NCBI GenBank assembly: GCA_914767885.1
Contig: CAJZBQ010000014.1
Span: 310,001 to 374,000 of the forward strand
Direction: 5' to 3'
Source of the DNA: Blepharisma stoltei
Lineage: Eukaryota > Ciliophora > Heterotrichea > Heterotrichida > Blepharismidae
DNA length: 64,000 bases
Part shown: piece by piece, positions 1-10,586 of the stretch
How the letters are laid out: every line of letters begins with the position of its first letter
Numbering within the stretch: the first letter of the stretch is position 1
The notes under the pieces: generated by a model
The model's database searches: none
The model's input: the letters and a program-made list of their open reading frames with translations, nothing else
Told to the model about the DNA's origin: nothing
Program-made: the position numbers and the translations under genes

Positions 1-268
1 TTTTAATTTAAAAACAAATTAATTATAAAAAAAAATTAAATTATAAAAAAGACTACTTTAACAGTGAACAAATATCTCGCTTGCTCTTGAAAGAGAGTAA
101 ATAAGTTTTCTTTGTAACTTCCTTTCAATGAGCTTATTCATTAAAATGATTATACCTATTTAATAAAGCGAAATGTTTATATTGGTTAAACATTATTCTG
201 TTTTCTTATGATAAATAAAAATCACTGTGCTAAATAGATTCTCAGTTTGAGAATTTAAGAATATTTAA
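1..268. other. Non-coding AT-rich flank
   Basis: Poly-A/T-rich sequence downstream of the first minus-strand gene. I see no gene, repeat family or RNA in it. Confidence 0.4.
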
Positions 269-1408
269 TTATGCTGCTTTAACCTTGATTGGAGGCATGA
301 TACTTTTATGGATTTCTTCGAGGTCTTGCTGGAGCTCTTTAACTCTGTATGATGTTCTGAACATATGCTTTGCAGAGCTCAAGTGTATTTCATTAAAGCC
401 ATATTTGATTCAGATATCGCACACATATAAAAATGGCGTGGCGAACCAACCTGCCATCTTAACACCCGAAGCCCGCAAGTGTCTTAAGGCAATGGAGATC
501 AGCTGTTAATCAGATATTTCTCAACGTGATATCGGGAGTAAAGCCCCTGGGCTACATTTTTATCTCGATATATAGCCTGAACAGAAAATTCGCTTTTTGA
601 ATTTTTGGACCATTGATTTATAGCGTAGTGACCTTGCATCTTTATCTTCAGTTTGGGAGTGCAAACCTCTTTGGAGGAGCAGCATGCCTTTAGGCTGTGG
701 AATAGGAATGGAAAGCAAGAAGTTGGAGCGAAATCAAGGGACGTGAAAAGGACTGGGAGGTACTCGATAATATTTTAAGTTAATTAAGCTGCAGATATCG
801 TCGTATATTTTGAGTTCAGTAACGATAAGTTCGAATGGACTTATAAGCTCGCCTTGGTGACTTTCTGCAAACTTGGCAAGGCCTTCTCTAATTTCTCTAA
901 GACAGTCAATATATTTTTCTTCAGTCAGCTCGACAGGGATGTCATCTATTCTCGACGAGGCATCATTTTTTGGGTGGAGTTTGCTTATTCTACTTGCTAT
1001 TTCTGGATGGCTGAAATATTTAGAAAGAGCTTTATCCCAATCAGCAGCTGTGATTTGGAAGGACTCAAAAGCACACTCAGTAATTCTCTTAATTTCTTGT
1101 TCCTGAAGTGCCAAAAACTCTTTGACCACGTCTCTATACCTAATTTCGTCATTATTATAAAATTCAAGCCTTCGTTTTACAAACTCTTCCTTTATTTTTC
1201 CTATCGCATCAGGTATTTGTTCGACAAGTACATCAAGAATGCTAATAGCTGACTCGAGAGTGAGCACCCCATCTTTGAATTCGCTTGTCTGGACTTGCAA
1301 TTCTCCTGCCTGCTTTAAAATATCTTTCTTCAGAAGCTTTTTGGAAATAATTGCAATAGCTCCAGCAAGGCCTGCTAATGCTCCTCCTGCAATTAAGACT
1401 TTTTTCAT
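269..1408 (-). CDS. Membrane-anchored protein of unknown function, split by one insertion
   Basis: Reads as join(269..425, 573..1408) on the minus strand, 330 aa, stop TAA. The start is the ATG at 1408; the codons before it hold no other ATG. The N-terminus (VLIAGGALAGLAGAIAIISKK, about residues 3-23, split here in words: a Gly/Ala-rich hydrophobic helix) looks like a single membrane anchor, followed by a mostly helical charged region. TGA at about 731 must be read as Trp to continue past the PSPFHVP segment. The frame ends at a stop inside an insertion at 426-572; removing it between TAT repeats joins CSGY to VCDIWIKYGFNEIH and runs to IKVKAA. I do not recognise the family. Confidence in the split model is moderate, because the junction rests only on frame and TA repeats. 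Confidence 0.6.
426..572 (+). mobile_element. IES, short retroposon-like insertion
   Basis: About 147 bp between TAT/TATA repeats inside the minus-strand gene. It begins AAAATGGCGTGGCG, the head seen in the larger retroposon-like elements of this window, and is much more GC-rich than the surroundings. A CAGATAT motif occurs on both sides of its first 80 bp, so a truncated element of about 85 bp may sit inside a slightly larger eliminated segment. Removing 426-572 restores the reading frame. Boundaries are uncertain by a few bases. Confidence 0.5.
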
Positions 1409-1534
1409 ATTTATATTACAATTCACTTCTTATCAAGCCAGCTATAATTTGGCATTATGGCCTAGGTAATTATTTAGTATCAAAAAAATTTGATTTAATA
1501 GGAACTGATCTATTAGAAAAAACGAATAAATTTA

Positions 1535-2857
1535 ATGCAAATAAGACGCACTCTCAGTTCTTTTGGCCGCTATAGTGCTGATGCCAACAGAGAGACTTCA
1601 GCTTCTGCAGCGTTTCTATCAGGCTCAGAATTGTGGAGCTCTTTACCACCTACACACAAAAGTACTTTAACTTCAAAAACGACTCTCACTATTTACCAAA
1701 AAACCAATGACAAAGCAGGAAATATCCCTAAACTGTTTCCAGGACAAATTTGTGTTTCTGATAGCAATCCTGACGTTCTCCAATGAAATTGGTCTAATGA
1801 AGAGTCCTTGAATTCTTTTAATTTGATGGAAATACAAAAAAATCAGTCAGAAGATAAAGGTTACCTTTGTGGAGTAAAAGCATTTGATAAAATTTCCAAG
1901 TTTCTTTCCCCACAAATCACAATTTCCCCACAGCAGGTGGTGGCGTTTGTAACTAATTGGGAAGTTCTTGCCTTTTTATTTGAAGATAAAGCTGTATGCA
2001 AAAACTGGGCTGCTGCTTTGAACGAGCTATTGGATGCTTTGGAACAAACTGAGAAACGACAGACTTTAGATCATAAGCGAACAACTTCAGATTTTATTGG
2101 ATATCCACAGAAAGTTGAAGTTGCCCAAAGTTCATCTTCTGCCATTTTTGATATAAGTGAGCCAAATCCCCCAAATGAGATGTGGAGAGATATAAAAGTG
2201 ACCCTAGGAAGAGGAAATGGGGCGTCCTCTATAGAGTACTTTATATATGACCGAACCCAGGCAAATTTGTATGATTCCATCAGTGAGTTGATAAAAATCA
2301 ATCAGGATACCCTCGACAACACAAATTTGCAGCTACTAGAAGGATATTTGCGTGACATTACCAGGTGGGAAATTATGGATCGTCTTAATCATAGTGACTC
2401 AGTGATAAAAATTCGAGACAAAATGGTGGATTTTTCCAAATATAAAAGAAAGTTCAATAGAACTTTGAATCATGATTATGTGGAATTAAACGGAGATTAC
2501 ATGTCTAAGGAGCTAATAGCTCACATGAAACTCTATGAAAAATTTGACTATGGGGACAGGGTGACTGATGTAATTCAGTTGATTTATATGCAAAAACTCA
2601 GTCTGGCCATTGACATGCATGAGGTCTGTGTAAAAGCAAAAATAAAAAAATTGGCTGGAAAGCCCAGCATTGATAATATTGGGAAGCTTGATAGCATTGT
2701 GAAAGAATCCAGCGTAAAGAAGAAAGAAGTAAGAGATGATGTAAGCAGAATGCTTGAAGAAATTGTGCAGCAGAGAAATAACTCAACTAATGACCTTCCA
2801 GAAAGCAGCGATAAGAAGTCATTTTTTAGAGAAGTATGCGAATGTAGACTGATGTAA
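1535..2857 (+). CDS. Conserved-looking protein of unknown function, 440 aa
   Basis: One open frame from ATG 1535 to TAA, 440 aa, provided the TGA near 1784 (before NWSNEESLNSF) is read as Trp. The first 85 residues are Ser/Thr-rich and probably disordered; the rest is a folded-looking mixed alpha/beta protein with a charged helical C-terminus (SSVKKKEVRDDVSRMLEEI). No motif I can name. It is divergent from the upstream gene, with 126 bp between start codons, and lies 63 bp before the OSBP gene on the same strand. Confidence 0.7.
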
Positions 2858-2920
2858 TTTAAGATTCTGGATAAATTAAAATAATATCCTTTTTAAAATT
2901 ACTATTAAATTATATTAAAA

Positions 2921-4102
2921 ATGGAGAGTATTGATGATCCTTGCACAACTCCGAGAGATGGCAGCAACCGAGAAATTTGGTCTGAAGAGATAGGGTTTTT
3001 GCCTTACTCACTTTTGCTTGGTTGCCTTTATGACCGAGAAACTCCTCCTCCAACTTATACTTCAATTAGGGTTTTGAACAGAGAAAGACCTGGTGATAAA
3101 CAATCCCAACTACGTGGATATGAGCTGGTGAAAGAAGGAGGGCTCAAATGTGTTGACGAGCAGGTTTTAGCGAAACAGAAAGGCATAATTATAGATGTTA
3201 TTGGGCAAGTGACTGCTTGCTTACTACAGGGAAAAGGAGTTGTTGGATTAAGCTTACCAATCAGACTATTTGAACCTCGTTCTACATTAGAAAGAATGCT
3301 TGACAGATGAAGCTTCATGCCAGTCTATTTTGATGGAATTAACAGGGTTGACCGATTAGAAAAATTCAAAAGAGTGATCGCAATGGCCATTGCAGGACTT
3401 TATATAAGTCCTTCTCAGGAAAAGCCATTCAACCCTCTACTAGGAGAAACCTTACAAGCTGAATGACCAAACGGCACCAAAGCATTTTGTGAGCACACTT
3501 CTCATCATCCCCCTATTACGAATTTTTATGTGGAAAATCGGCATTTCAAGATGCATGGACATTTAGAGCTGACAGGAAAATTTAAAAAAAATTCTTTAAT
3601 TGGAGGTTTTCATGGAAACGTCAATGTAGAGTTCACTGACGGGCAGAAAATATCGTTTACTTATCCAAGATTTAGGGCGGGAGGAATGATAATGGGCAGC
3701 AGAACTGTGAATTGGGAAGGAGACATGGAATTTGTAGACGAAGCAAATGGACTGATAGCGACGCTTATTTTTGGACCTGCAAAGAAAAAAGGATTTTTTT
3801 CGAAGGCTGTTGGGAAATTAGATGATTTTAAAGGAAGCATTATGGAAAATGATGAAAAAATTTGTGATGTTAGCGGAAGCTGGCTGAGAAATTTGGAGAT
3901 TGGTGATACTGAGTATTGGAATATTGATACTCACAGACCTGTTTTTCACACTTTTCCAGCAAATCCATTGCCAAGTGATTGGAGATATAGAGAAGATTTA
4001 GTGTGGCTGCTTAAAGGAAATTCTGAAATAGCTCAGAAATGGAAGATTAAAGTAGAAAATAGACAGAGAGATGACAGAAAACTAAGAGGGTTGAAGTATT
4101 AA
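2921..4102 (+). CDS. Oxysterol-binding protein-related lipid-transfer protein
   Basis: 393 aa, start ATG 2921, stop TAA. ORP/OSBP lipid-binding domain with the family fingerprint CEHTSHHPPI at about residues 191-200 (EQVSHHPP in the family) and the upstream block SPSQEKPFNPLLGETLQ. Family members move sterols or phosphoinositides between membranes at contact sites. No PH domain or FFAT motif is obvious, so this is a short ORP. Two TGA codons fall inside the domain (before SFMPVYFDG and before PNGTKAF); the second is at the family's conserved Trp, which is direct evidence that TGA encodes Trp here. The C-terminus WKIKVENRQRDDRKLR is typical of the domain end. Confidence 0.9.
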
Positions 4103-4204
4103 CTAAGAATTATATTTTATTGACTAATTTCTGGTTATGTAGGTATTAGTTAAACGTTTATGTTTTCAAAATCACTCAGTTGTAATATAATCTAATAGTT
4201 CCTA

Positions 4205-4684
4205 TTAAAGAAAGTAGCTTTTGGATTCTTTTTTATATGAAGGGATATCAGATGAGTATTTAATCATGCTTTGCTCTACACTTTCTTTATATTTACCTGC
4301 AAGCTCTTCTACCAAAACATCAGCTCTTTTATTCGGGATTCTGGATTTAAAATTCCTAAGAAAATTGGGAGGTGCAACTCTTCTGTGAATGATCTTTTTA
4401 TTCGGACTTTTTTTAGAATACCTTGTAAAAGGACTGACATAGTGATTTGGGCTTGATGGACTATCAGCATTGGATACTCTTGTATCAACTCTTCTATGTA
4501 TGTGGTAGATTGATCTATCCACAGGAGACTCCTCAGTTTTTACTCTTTCTGGATTTGGTGTTGATTCAATTCTGCTATGTTTAGGAGATATTGTTATACT
4601 GCCCTGCTGATTTGTAGATCCAGGACTCATCTCTCTTGATTTATCGCCAATATTAGTACCAGATTCTCTTAAGCCTCCCATCAT
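4205..4684 (-). CDS. Low-complexity protein of unknown function
   Basis: 159 aa from ATG 4684 (a second ATG follows immediately) to a TAA. The N-terminal two thirds are rich in Ser, Pro, Asn and Thr and look disordered (SPGSTNQQGS, TPNPERVKTEESP); the C-terminal part is basic (KKIIHRRVAPPNFLRNF) with a short helix (ADVLVEELAGKYKESVEQSM). No family recognised. It lies between the convergent OSBP gene and the CNBD gene on the same strand. It may be a small cytoskeletal or regulatory protein, but nothing in the sequence proves this. Confidence 0.55.
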   Translation of the reverse strand: MMGGLRESGTNIGDKSREMSPGSTNQQGSITISPKHSRIESTPNPERVKTEESPVDRSIYHIHRRVDTRVSNADSPSSPNHYVSPFTRYSKKSPNKKIIHRRVAPPNFLRNFKSRIPNKRADVLVEELAGKYKESVEQSMIKYSSDIPSYKKESKSYFL

Positions 4685-4768
4685 AAATAAAAAATTTGCA
4701 ATTTATAACAAATTCTCCCTTTTCTTATAGAAAATGTAAAATCCTATCACTAGAAAAGTTTTTATTCA

Positions 4769-7143
4769 TTATGCATAGCACATCTTTTCAATTCCTGGGT
4801 CTTTTTTTTCTTTTATGAGGAATTTTGCAGGTATTTTACTTAAAGATGAAAAATCCAATGATTTTTTAGCTTCTTCAATTCTTGTCAGCTGGGTTACTCT
4901 ATGTTTAAAATATTCATTGTTGGCATTATGCTTGTCTCTTATTTGTGCCCATGTATCAGGGTACGCAATTCCTGTATTCAAGTTCTAATTATAGCTTACA
5001 TCTCTACTGATACATAGCAATTCTCCTTCATCAGACCAGCATTGGCACGAATGAATTCTTTTTTCATGATTTTCAAGCGCTTCTTCCATCCCTATCATTT
5101 CGTTTTTTCCTTTAATAACAAGCTGCAATTGCTTTTGCACCTCAATTTTTCTCATTTTTCCCAGCCTCAGCACAGTCCCGTTGCTACTCAATCGACTCCT
5201 TTTAGTATCTAGGCACGAGGTATCAACAACCCCTTTCTTTTCACTATGGAGTTTTGTAATCTAAATAATTTTTACCTTAAATTCCCCTGACTTTACAAAA
5301 TATACAGTATTAGCAGGTTCTCCTTCTTTATATACATACTGGTGTTTTTTGAACGAAATTCGTTTAAAATAATACCCTAACTTATAGAGCGCAATTTTTG
5401 TTCAATTTGAAAAAATTGGCAAAGCTTGGAGAAATTCGACTTTTTCATTTAGCCTTTTTTCGGAAATAATCCCAAGAATTTTTTTAAAATTTGGCTTGGT
5501 TATGACTCCTAATAAAATCTTTTCTTCTGTTATAAGGGTAGCAGCTCTTGGTCTATCACTTATAAGTGCTAATTCTCCAAAGCTTCCGCCTTCAGAGATT
5601 ATGGAAACCTTTGTTAATTCCTCTGTTTCAATTTCTACAACTCTTGTTTCTGGAGACTGTTTTGATAAGAAATCGAGAATGACAGACTTTTCTTCATCGA
5701 TTTTGTCTTTAAATAAATCATTCATTCTTAGTAGTTCGTTTGATTGAGGATTATCAAGTTCTTCATTCTTTTTTACGAATTTTTCTTGTATAGAAGCATT
5801 AAGGGAAAATAGGTCAACCGCATTCATAACTCTAGCTCCTCGTCTTCTTTTTTTCCGAGGATCAAATTTTATTTCAGCTATTTCATCATCACTTGATGAA
5901 GAACTAGATGCTCCAGTTATCATTTTTTGCAATTTTTCAGGTACCACATTGCTCACTCCCTTTTTATAGAACTAAAACTTTTTTTATTTTGCATAGCTCA
6001 TTAGAAACAAAATGGTATTTGCTTTAAGAATTTAGCTTTGCTAGTTCTCTCACATTTTGTTTATAGGGGTTTTGCTTTTTCTGGAGAACTTCTTTCTGAA
6101 TTATAACTTAGATTGCATAAGGCCAGGGAGCTGCTCAAAGGGCAAGAAGAGGCTTAAGGTTCTTCTACTAAGAGCACCCGATATTTATGACCTTAGAGGG
6201 AATACACGCAGGAGGTGAGTCAGGCAGGGCAGCATCAAGGAAGCCAATCTTTTGCAGCTGATTCAGCTGGTGGTGGCATTGTTTACGTATGAACTCAAGC
6301 GTCATAAAGAATATTTTGGTATCTGGACCGGCAATGTCTCTAATAGACACAAAAGAGCATTTTAGCTCTGCGGCAGTCAAGATTTTGATAATTAATCTAA
6401 TCCTAAATCGTTTTTATAGCTTGTAAATTTAATTTTATATTTTCTATAATTTTTTTTTAATGTTATTATATTCATTGAATTAAGACCTAGAAATTTTGGT
6501 ACAAGCTTTCGTAAAGAAACTATCATATAGATAAATATTTCTAAACTTGAAAAGTTTCCAAAATATTGCTATAAATTAATATTTATTCGTAAATCATGCT
6601 AGATATTTAACAAAGTTTTATAGGTTTTGTTCTTCCATAATTGAATTGAGTTAGATTTAATGTGACCTTTTTCTTTGTAGGGATATTAACGGACGCGGAG
6701 CCTTTTAGTATGATATAAAAATTTGATCCAATTTCCCCAAAATTTACAATTACATCGCCCGGGTTATGTTCTTCCAGAGTCATTACTTGGCAACAAGCTT
6801 TATGAATTTCAGACGACTTTTGCTCTTCAGTTATCTTTTTAAAAAATTCTGTTTTTGCTGTAAGATTCATAAGATAATTAATATCATCATTGCTGCGGAG
6901 TCTAGAAGGAATTTGCAATATTTGAATTATTCGCGATGTATCATAAGAGGTAGACATACGTGAATTGTATTTATTATATTTTATAATATTTCGACCATAT
7001 GAATCATCAAAATATGCAAATGCATAGGTAATATTTTTGCTATTTCTAGCAAGTCTGGATTTTGACAAATTTACCAATAATTCTCCAAATGAATTATAAA
7101 TAAATTGAATAAAAAATAAATTCTGGTCGAGCTTATGACACAT
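4769..7143 (-). CDS. Protein with two cyclic-nucleotide-binding domains
   Basis: Minus strand, join(4769..4984, 5000..5260, 5276..5968, 6640..7143), 557 aa. The first CNBD starts near EEHNPGDVIVNFGEIGSNFY (about residues 125-145), is interrupted by a long Ser/Asp-rich loop, and closes with the phosphate-binding-cassette-like GGSFGELALISDRPRAATLI (GEL and PRAA are the cNMP contact motifs). A second, partial CNBD follows (FSFKKHQ..VYKEGEPANTVYFVKSGEF). There is no kinase domain or membrane segment, so it resembles a regulatory subunit or a cNMP sensor rather than a channel. One 671-bp insertion sits in the loop of the first CNBD and two 15-nt introns lie in the C-terminal part. TGA is read as Trp in FSNWTKIAL. 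Start ATG 7143. Confidence 0.75.
4985..4999 (-). other. 15-nt intron
   Basis: Minus-strand GTAAGCTATAATTAG. It contains an in-frame TAG; removal joins CISRD to NLNTGIAYPDTW in the CNBD gene. Confidence 0.8.
5261..5275 (-). other. 15-nt intron
   Basis: Minus-strand GTAAAAATTATTTAG. It ends in an in-frame TAG; removal joins KSGEFK to ITKLHSEKKG in the second CNBD. Confidence 0.8.
5969..6639 (+). mobile_element. IES with terminal inverted repeats carrying a retroposon-like element
   Basis: 671 bp. Ends are imperfect inverted repeats (TATAGAACTAAAAC on the left; TATGGAAGAACAAAAC on the right, read inward), placed at a TAT codon of the CNBD gene; removal gives QFNY-KKGVSNVV in frame. Inside, from ATGG at 6012 to about 6395, lies a retroposon-like copy with the TTAGCTTTGCTAG and GGAATACACGCAGGAG blocks shared with the two copies in the phosphodiesterase gene. 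Confidence 0.65.
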
Positions 7144-7377
7144 TTTAATGTTAGTTAGGTATATTTAGTGATATATATTATCCTTTGGATTGTTTATATT
7201 ATATTGATTTCAAATAAAAGCTATTTTAGTTTCTAGCGCCATATATGAGAAGGCGAATCAAGCTTAAATATTTTTACGACTTAAGCGCGGGATATTTGCT
7301 AATGCAATTGACTATAGTCATAGCTAAAAACATTAATGAAAATAATTTCTTAATTAAATTTTGAATTTAGCTGTTAA

Positions 7378-7977
7378 ATGGGTTGCTTCTGCCCAACAAA
7401 AGTTAATGTGACTCAGCCCATTCAAAATCCTTCAAACATAATTCCTCTTCCACCAAATCCTTTGCAAGCAAGCCGTCCTCCATTACCACGACCTTACCCT
7501 CCAATACCAAAACCTCATATAGCAGTATCAAAAATAAAACTAGAATCACGATTCACTGTTGATGATATTAAAACTCTTGATAATACTCCAGCAAGCACCC
7601 AGAAGCAATCTTTTCCTTACAATTGTCCTATTTGCTTCAAATTCTTATCAGTAATTCTCGTCACAAAATGCTGCAAGAACTATATTTGCCATTACTGCAT
7701 CAATGAGCTGCAAAACAAGCATGTAAATTTTGAAATTGCATGTCCTCATTGTAAAGCCCAGCCACTCTGTGTTACTGATGTAGATCCTGGCTCAGCGATC
7801 AAAAAATATTCAGACTCCCCTTATATTAGTTCATTCAATGCGGAATCAAAAACTAATAAATGAGTCGCAGATATGGAAATTGTCGAAGAAGATAAAGAAG
7901 ATATAGATCTCCATCCAGAAAGTTTTATTGTAACAGAAGATAAACAAATTTCTAATGTAATGTATTCTACTGCTTAA
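7378..7977 (+). CDS. RING-type zinc-finger protein
   Basis: 199 aa, ATG 7378 to TAA 7975-7977, with TGA 7861-7863 read as Trp. Residues 82-125 form a RING/U-box-like cross-brace: CPICFKFL, TKCCKNYICHYCI and CPHCKAQP supply the cysteine and histidine ligands. Family members are usually E3 ubiquitin ligases. The N-terminus MGCFC is a plausible N-myristoylation/palmitoylation site, which would place the protein at a membrane. A Pro-rich stretch (residues 24-48) follows, and the tail is acidic (EIVEEDKEDIDLH). The membrane placement is inference from the N-terminal residues only. Confidence 0.8.
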
Positions 7978-8099
7978 AATTAATTATAAAAGAATAAACT
8001 TCTTATTTAAAATCAATTGTGAATGGTGATTAAATTAATTTTACCATCAAAAAATCTTAAAAAGAGGCAATTGAAATAAATTAAATAGGGCTCAACTTC

Positions 8100-8447
8100 A
8101 TGTCAAGACCTAAATGTATACAATATATAGTTACTAAAATCGATGAAATGATACCAGGTACTCGCATCAATTGCATTTGCAAGATAATCAGAGGAATAAT
8201 GAGCGCTTCTACAGTGCGGAGTGACGGAACAAAAGTATCTTTTGCAGAAGTTGAGGTCGGAGATGAAAGCGGCGCTATAAGACTTAGACTATTCAACAGT
8301 AAACTTTATCTAGATCAGTGCGATCTGGCCAAAGAAAATCAAAGCATCATTATAAGGGATGGAATTGTTGCAATCACAGGAGATTTATTAAGAATTGAAA
8401 TAGATAACTACAGCACTATTGAAGCATCACCAGTATCAGCTATATAG
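8100..8447 (+). CDS. OB-fold nucleic-acid-binding protein, SOSS-B/hSSB-like
   Basis: 115 aa, ATG 8100 to TAG. The whole protein is one OB-fold: beta strands around INCICKIIRGI, the diagnostic turn AEVEVGDESGAIRLRLFN and the closing strands RDGIVAITGDLLRIEID. This layout is shared by single-strand DNA-binding proteins of the SOSS-B/hSSB group and by a related small OB-fold family in plants. It probably binds single-stranded DNA or RNA; which of the two cannot be told from sequence. No C-terminal tail is present. Confidence 0.75.
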   Translation: MSRPKCIQYIVTKIDEMIPGTRINCICKIIRGIMSASTVRSDGTKVSFAEVEVGDESGAIRLRLFNSKLYLDQCDLAKENQSIIIRDGIVAITGDLLRIEIDNYSTIEASPVSAI

Positions 8448-8544
8448 ATTTCCTACACAAAACAAATCAACACAATCAATCTCCGTGTAAATTCAAAAAT
8501 ATAATGAAATTGATAGATGATTATACGAATTAAATTACTCTCAA

Positions 8545-9459
8545 TTAACTCCCAGATGCATCAATATCTTCTTTAATTTCTGAAGAACCAATATCTTCTT
8601 TTTTCAATGTTTGCTGTTTAATTAAACCTTCTTGAATTTCTTCAGCCTTTGCTTCTTCTTTTTTTAGAGTTGGCTGCTTTGTTAGAGATTCTTTATTTTC
8701 TTCAATACCATCTTTTTGTTCTGGTTCTCTTATAGTTGGTTTTCTACTGCTGGGCTGGGATTTTTTCTCTTCACTGGCTCCGTCTTCTTTTATAGTTTGT
8801 TTTCTGCTTTCTGGCTGAATTTTATTGTCTTCAACAATTTCTGTTTCTGGCTTGTTTTCTTTAATAGTCGGCTTTTTAACAGGCATTTCTTTTTTCTCTT
8901 CAATAGTCGGCTTTTTTTTGACGATTTCTGGCTTTTGTGAATTTTTACTCTCTTCTTTTCTATTGACTGGGCTTTGTTCACTTGATTTTGCTTTTTCAGG
9001 CTTTATCGCATCTATTTGTTTTCTATCGCTGCTATTCGCGTTTTCACTTTTATCAGCATCGCTTTTCCTGTATTTTTGAAGCATTTGCTTTAATTCTTCG
9101 CTGCTCAGGGGTTTTACTTCTTTTTTATCAAATGTTTTTTTGCCTGCTCCTACAGTTTTGGGGGAAACAGACTTGATGTTTTTGACTGATTTTACATTAT
9201 TTTCTTCAGCCTGGAACTGATCACTATTCAGAAGATAAGGCTTCGATCTTTTTGTGTCTGCAAATTGACTTGTGACTGCTTTCTCAACAATAAGGCCGTT
9301 TTTCGTAATCAGTCCATGCTTTCACAACAGTTTTCTGCGCTTTTTTGAAGCGAAGAAGCCTGCAAGATTTCCATCTCGCAGTCCGTTGTACTCTGACATT
9401 TTGCTTGTCGTTGATGCACAATCTAGCACAAAAACAGGCTTACTTTTTGAACTTTTCAT
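8545..9459 (-). CDS. Charged protein with short KPTIKE-type repeats
   Basis: 304 aa, ATG 9457-9459 to TAA; one TGA (before KHGLITKNG) reads as Trp. The first 90 residues look folded (LRDGNLAGFFASKKRRKLL then HGLITKNGLIVEKAV). The second half is low-complexity and strongly charged, with at least five copies of a short unit of the form [KR]-[KQ]-[PQ]-T-[IL]-[KRE]-E (KKPTIEE, KKPTIKE, RKQTIKE, RKPTIRE, KQPTLKK, KQQTLKK) spaced 12-25 residues apart. The repeated Thr could be phosphorylation sites (inference). The family is not recognised. Confidence 0.7.
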
Positions 9460-9505
9460 ATTTTATAACACCTGAGCCATTTATCGAAAATTTGAAATTT
9501 AATAG

Positions 9506-10174
9506 CTAATTGGTTGAGGTTATTATGATTGGGATCGTGATATAAAGGATGACTGCTATGACAACAAAAATCAAAATACAGTTGATTTTTACCTTTCTCC
9601 AATACATCATTCTTTCTAATCTTTTCGAGTCGTTTTGGAAAACCCTCGCATTCCCTTCCAAGCTTTGAGCTTTTGCTGCTACCACTTCGGCAGCTTCAGT
9701 GTTCCTTAAAACTTGTTGAATTCCTGCTTGAGCAAGATTTTGGACTTCCAAAACTTGCGAATTTACGCTGTGAATGCGATCAATGCTGCGGAGATCCTCA
9801 TATTTCATAGCAAGGTTTTTCATTTCGCCTGCCATAACTTTGGTATATGCATCAGCAGGGCATGTTTGCAAGACTTCTGAGCCTTGATTTGTAAACATGC
9901 GTTCCAGTTCGTCAAGAAGAGCGGTGGCGTAACGATCTGGGTATCCATTGCGAGCTAAAATTAAGTAGCAGATTCTGTTTGCGTCGCCTTTCGCAAACCA
10001 AGTTCCGAATTCTGAACCGACTCTTGTGCGCCATTCGCCATCTGATTCGTTCATAAGAATTCCTTGAAGCTCTTTGCGTGGGGTATCTCTGAGGTTTCTG
10101 TCATTTGCATAGGTTGCTATTATAAGTCCTTCGCCGGATCGACCGACACCGATATACTTTATATTTGATTCCAT
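9506..10174 (-). CDS. Longin-type R-SNARE (VAMP7-like)
   Basis: 222 aa, ATG 10174 to TAG. Residues 1-120 form a longin domain (start IKYIGVGRSGEGLIIATY), residues about 135-195 a SNARE helix, and residues 200-218 a tail anchor (INCILIFVVIAVILYITIPI). Such proteins sit on endosomal, lysosomal or plasma-membrane vesicles and form the fusion bundle with Q-SNAREs. Aligning VLRNTEAAEVVAAKAQSL with the family places Asn, not Arg, at the central zero layer; the Arg is one residue earlier. Family assignment comes from architecture rather than from that residue. Confidence 0.8.
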   Translation of the reverse strand: MESNIKYIGVGRSGEGLIIATYANDRNLRDTPRKELQGILMNESDGEWRTRVGSEFGTWFAKGDANRICYLILARNGYPDRYATALLDELERMFTNQGSEVLQTCPADAYTKVMAGEMKNLAMKYEDLRSIDRIHSVNSQVLEVQNLAQAGIQQVLRNTEAAEVVAAKAQSLEGNARVFQNDSKRLERMMYWRKVKINCILIFVVIAVILYITIPIIITSTN

Positions 10175-10201
10175 TTTAAAATTATTTTGGCTTGATATAA
10201 A

Positions 10202-10351
10202 ATGAATAGATTTGAGGACACTTGATTTAAGCAGCGCAAATCAAATGGTGATTGTTATGCTGAATTTGAAGAGCTCGATGCCTTTGGGGTTATCGGCTTA
10301 ACCAAGAAGGGACTGATTTTTATAGGCACATCTCTGAATGATCTCTTGTAA
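10202..10351 (+). CDS. Possible small gene or gene fragment, 49 aa
   Basis: ATG 10202 to TAA with one TGA as Trp. The stretch EFEELDAFGVIGLTKKGLIF has a diverged inverted copy on the minus strand at about 10519-10586 (EFEELDTLEVISLTKKVLIF), so both may be fragments of one gene or arms of an inverted-repeat element. I cannot tell whether it is expressed. Confidence 0.3.
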
Positions 10352-10586
10352 ATTTACTTGAATAAACAAAATACATTATCGTCCTTGCTAAAAATGTTAT
10401 AAATAAAGCATGTCCTGGTCAGACCAAATAATACTTTGCAAGATCAGCCATTAGATCTAAGCAGAGCTTTTGCCTAAATTAAAAAAAACTTTCCTTCAAT
10501 TGCATTTCCATATTTTTAAAAATCAACACCTTCTTGGTTAAACTGATGACTTCAAGGGTATCGAGCTCTTCAAATTCAGGATATAG
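10258..10586. repeat. Inverted repeat, about 65-bp arms
   Basis: Arms at about 10258-10323 and 10519-10586 share GAATTTGAAGAGCTCGAT and TTAACCAAGAAGG with roughly 80 percent identity by eye. The remainder of 10352-10906 is AT-rich and I see no gene in it. Confidence 0.6.

Noticed and set aside
3308-3310. Apparent premature stop codons (TGA) in OSBP, HSF, PDE, channel and kinase genes
   Set aside because: They fall at conserved Trp positions and the frames continue; this is a code difference, not pseudogenes.
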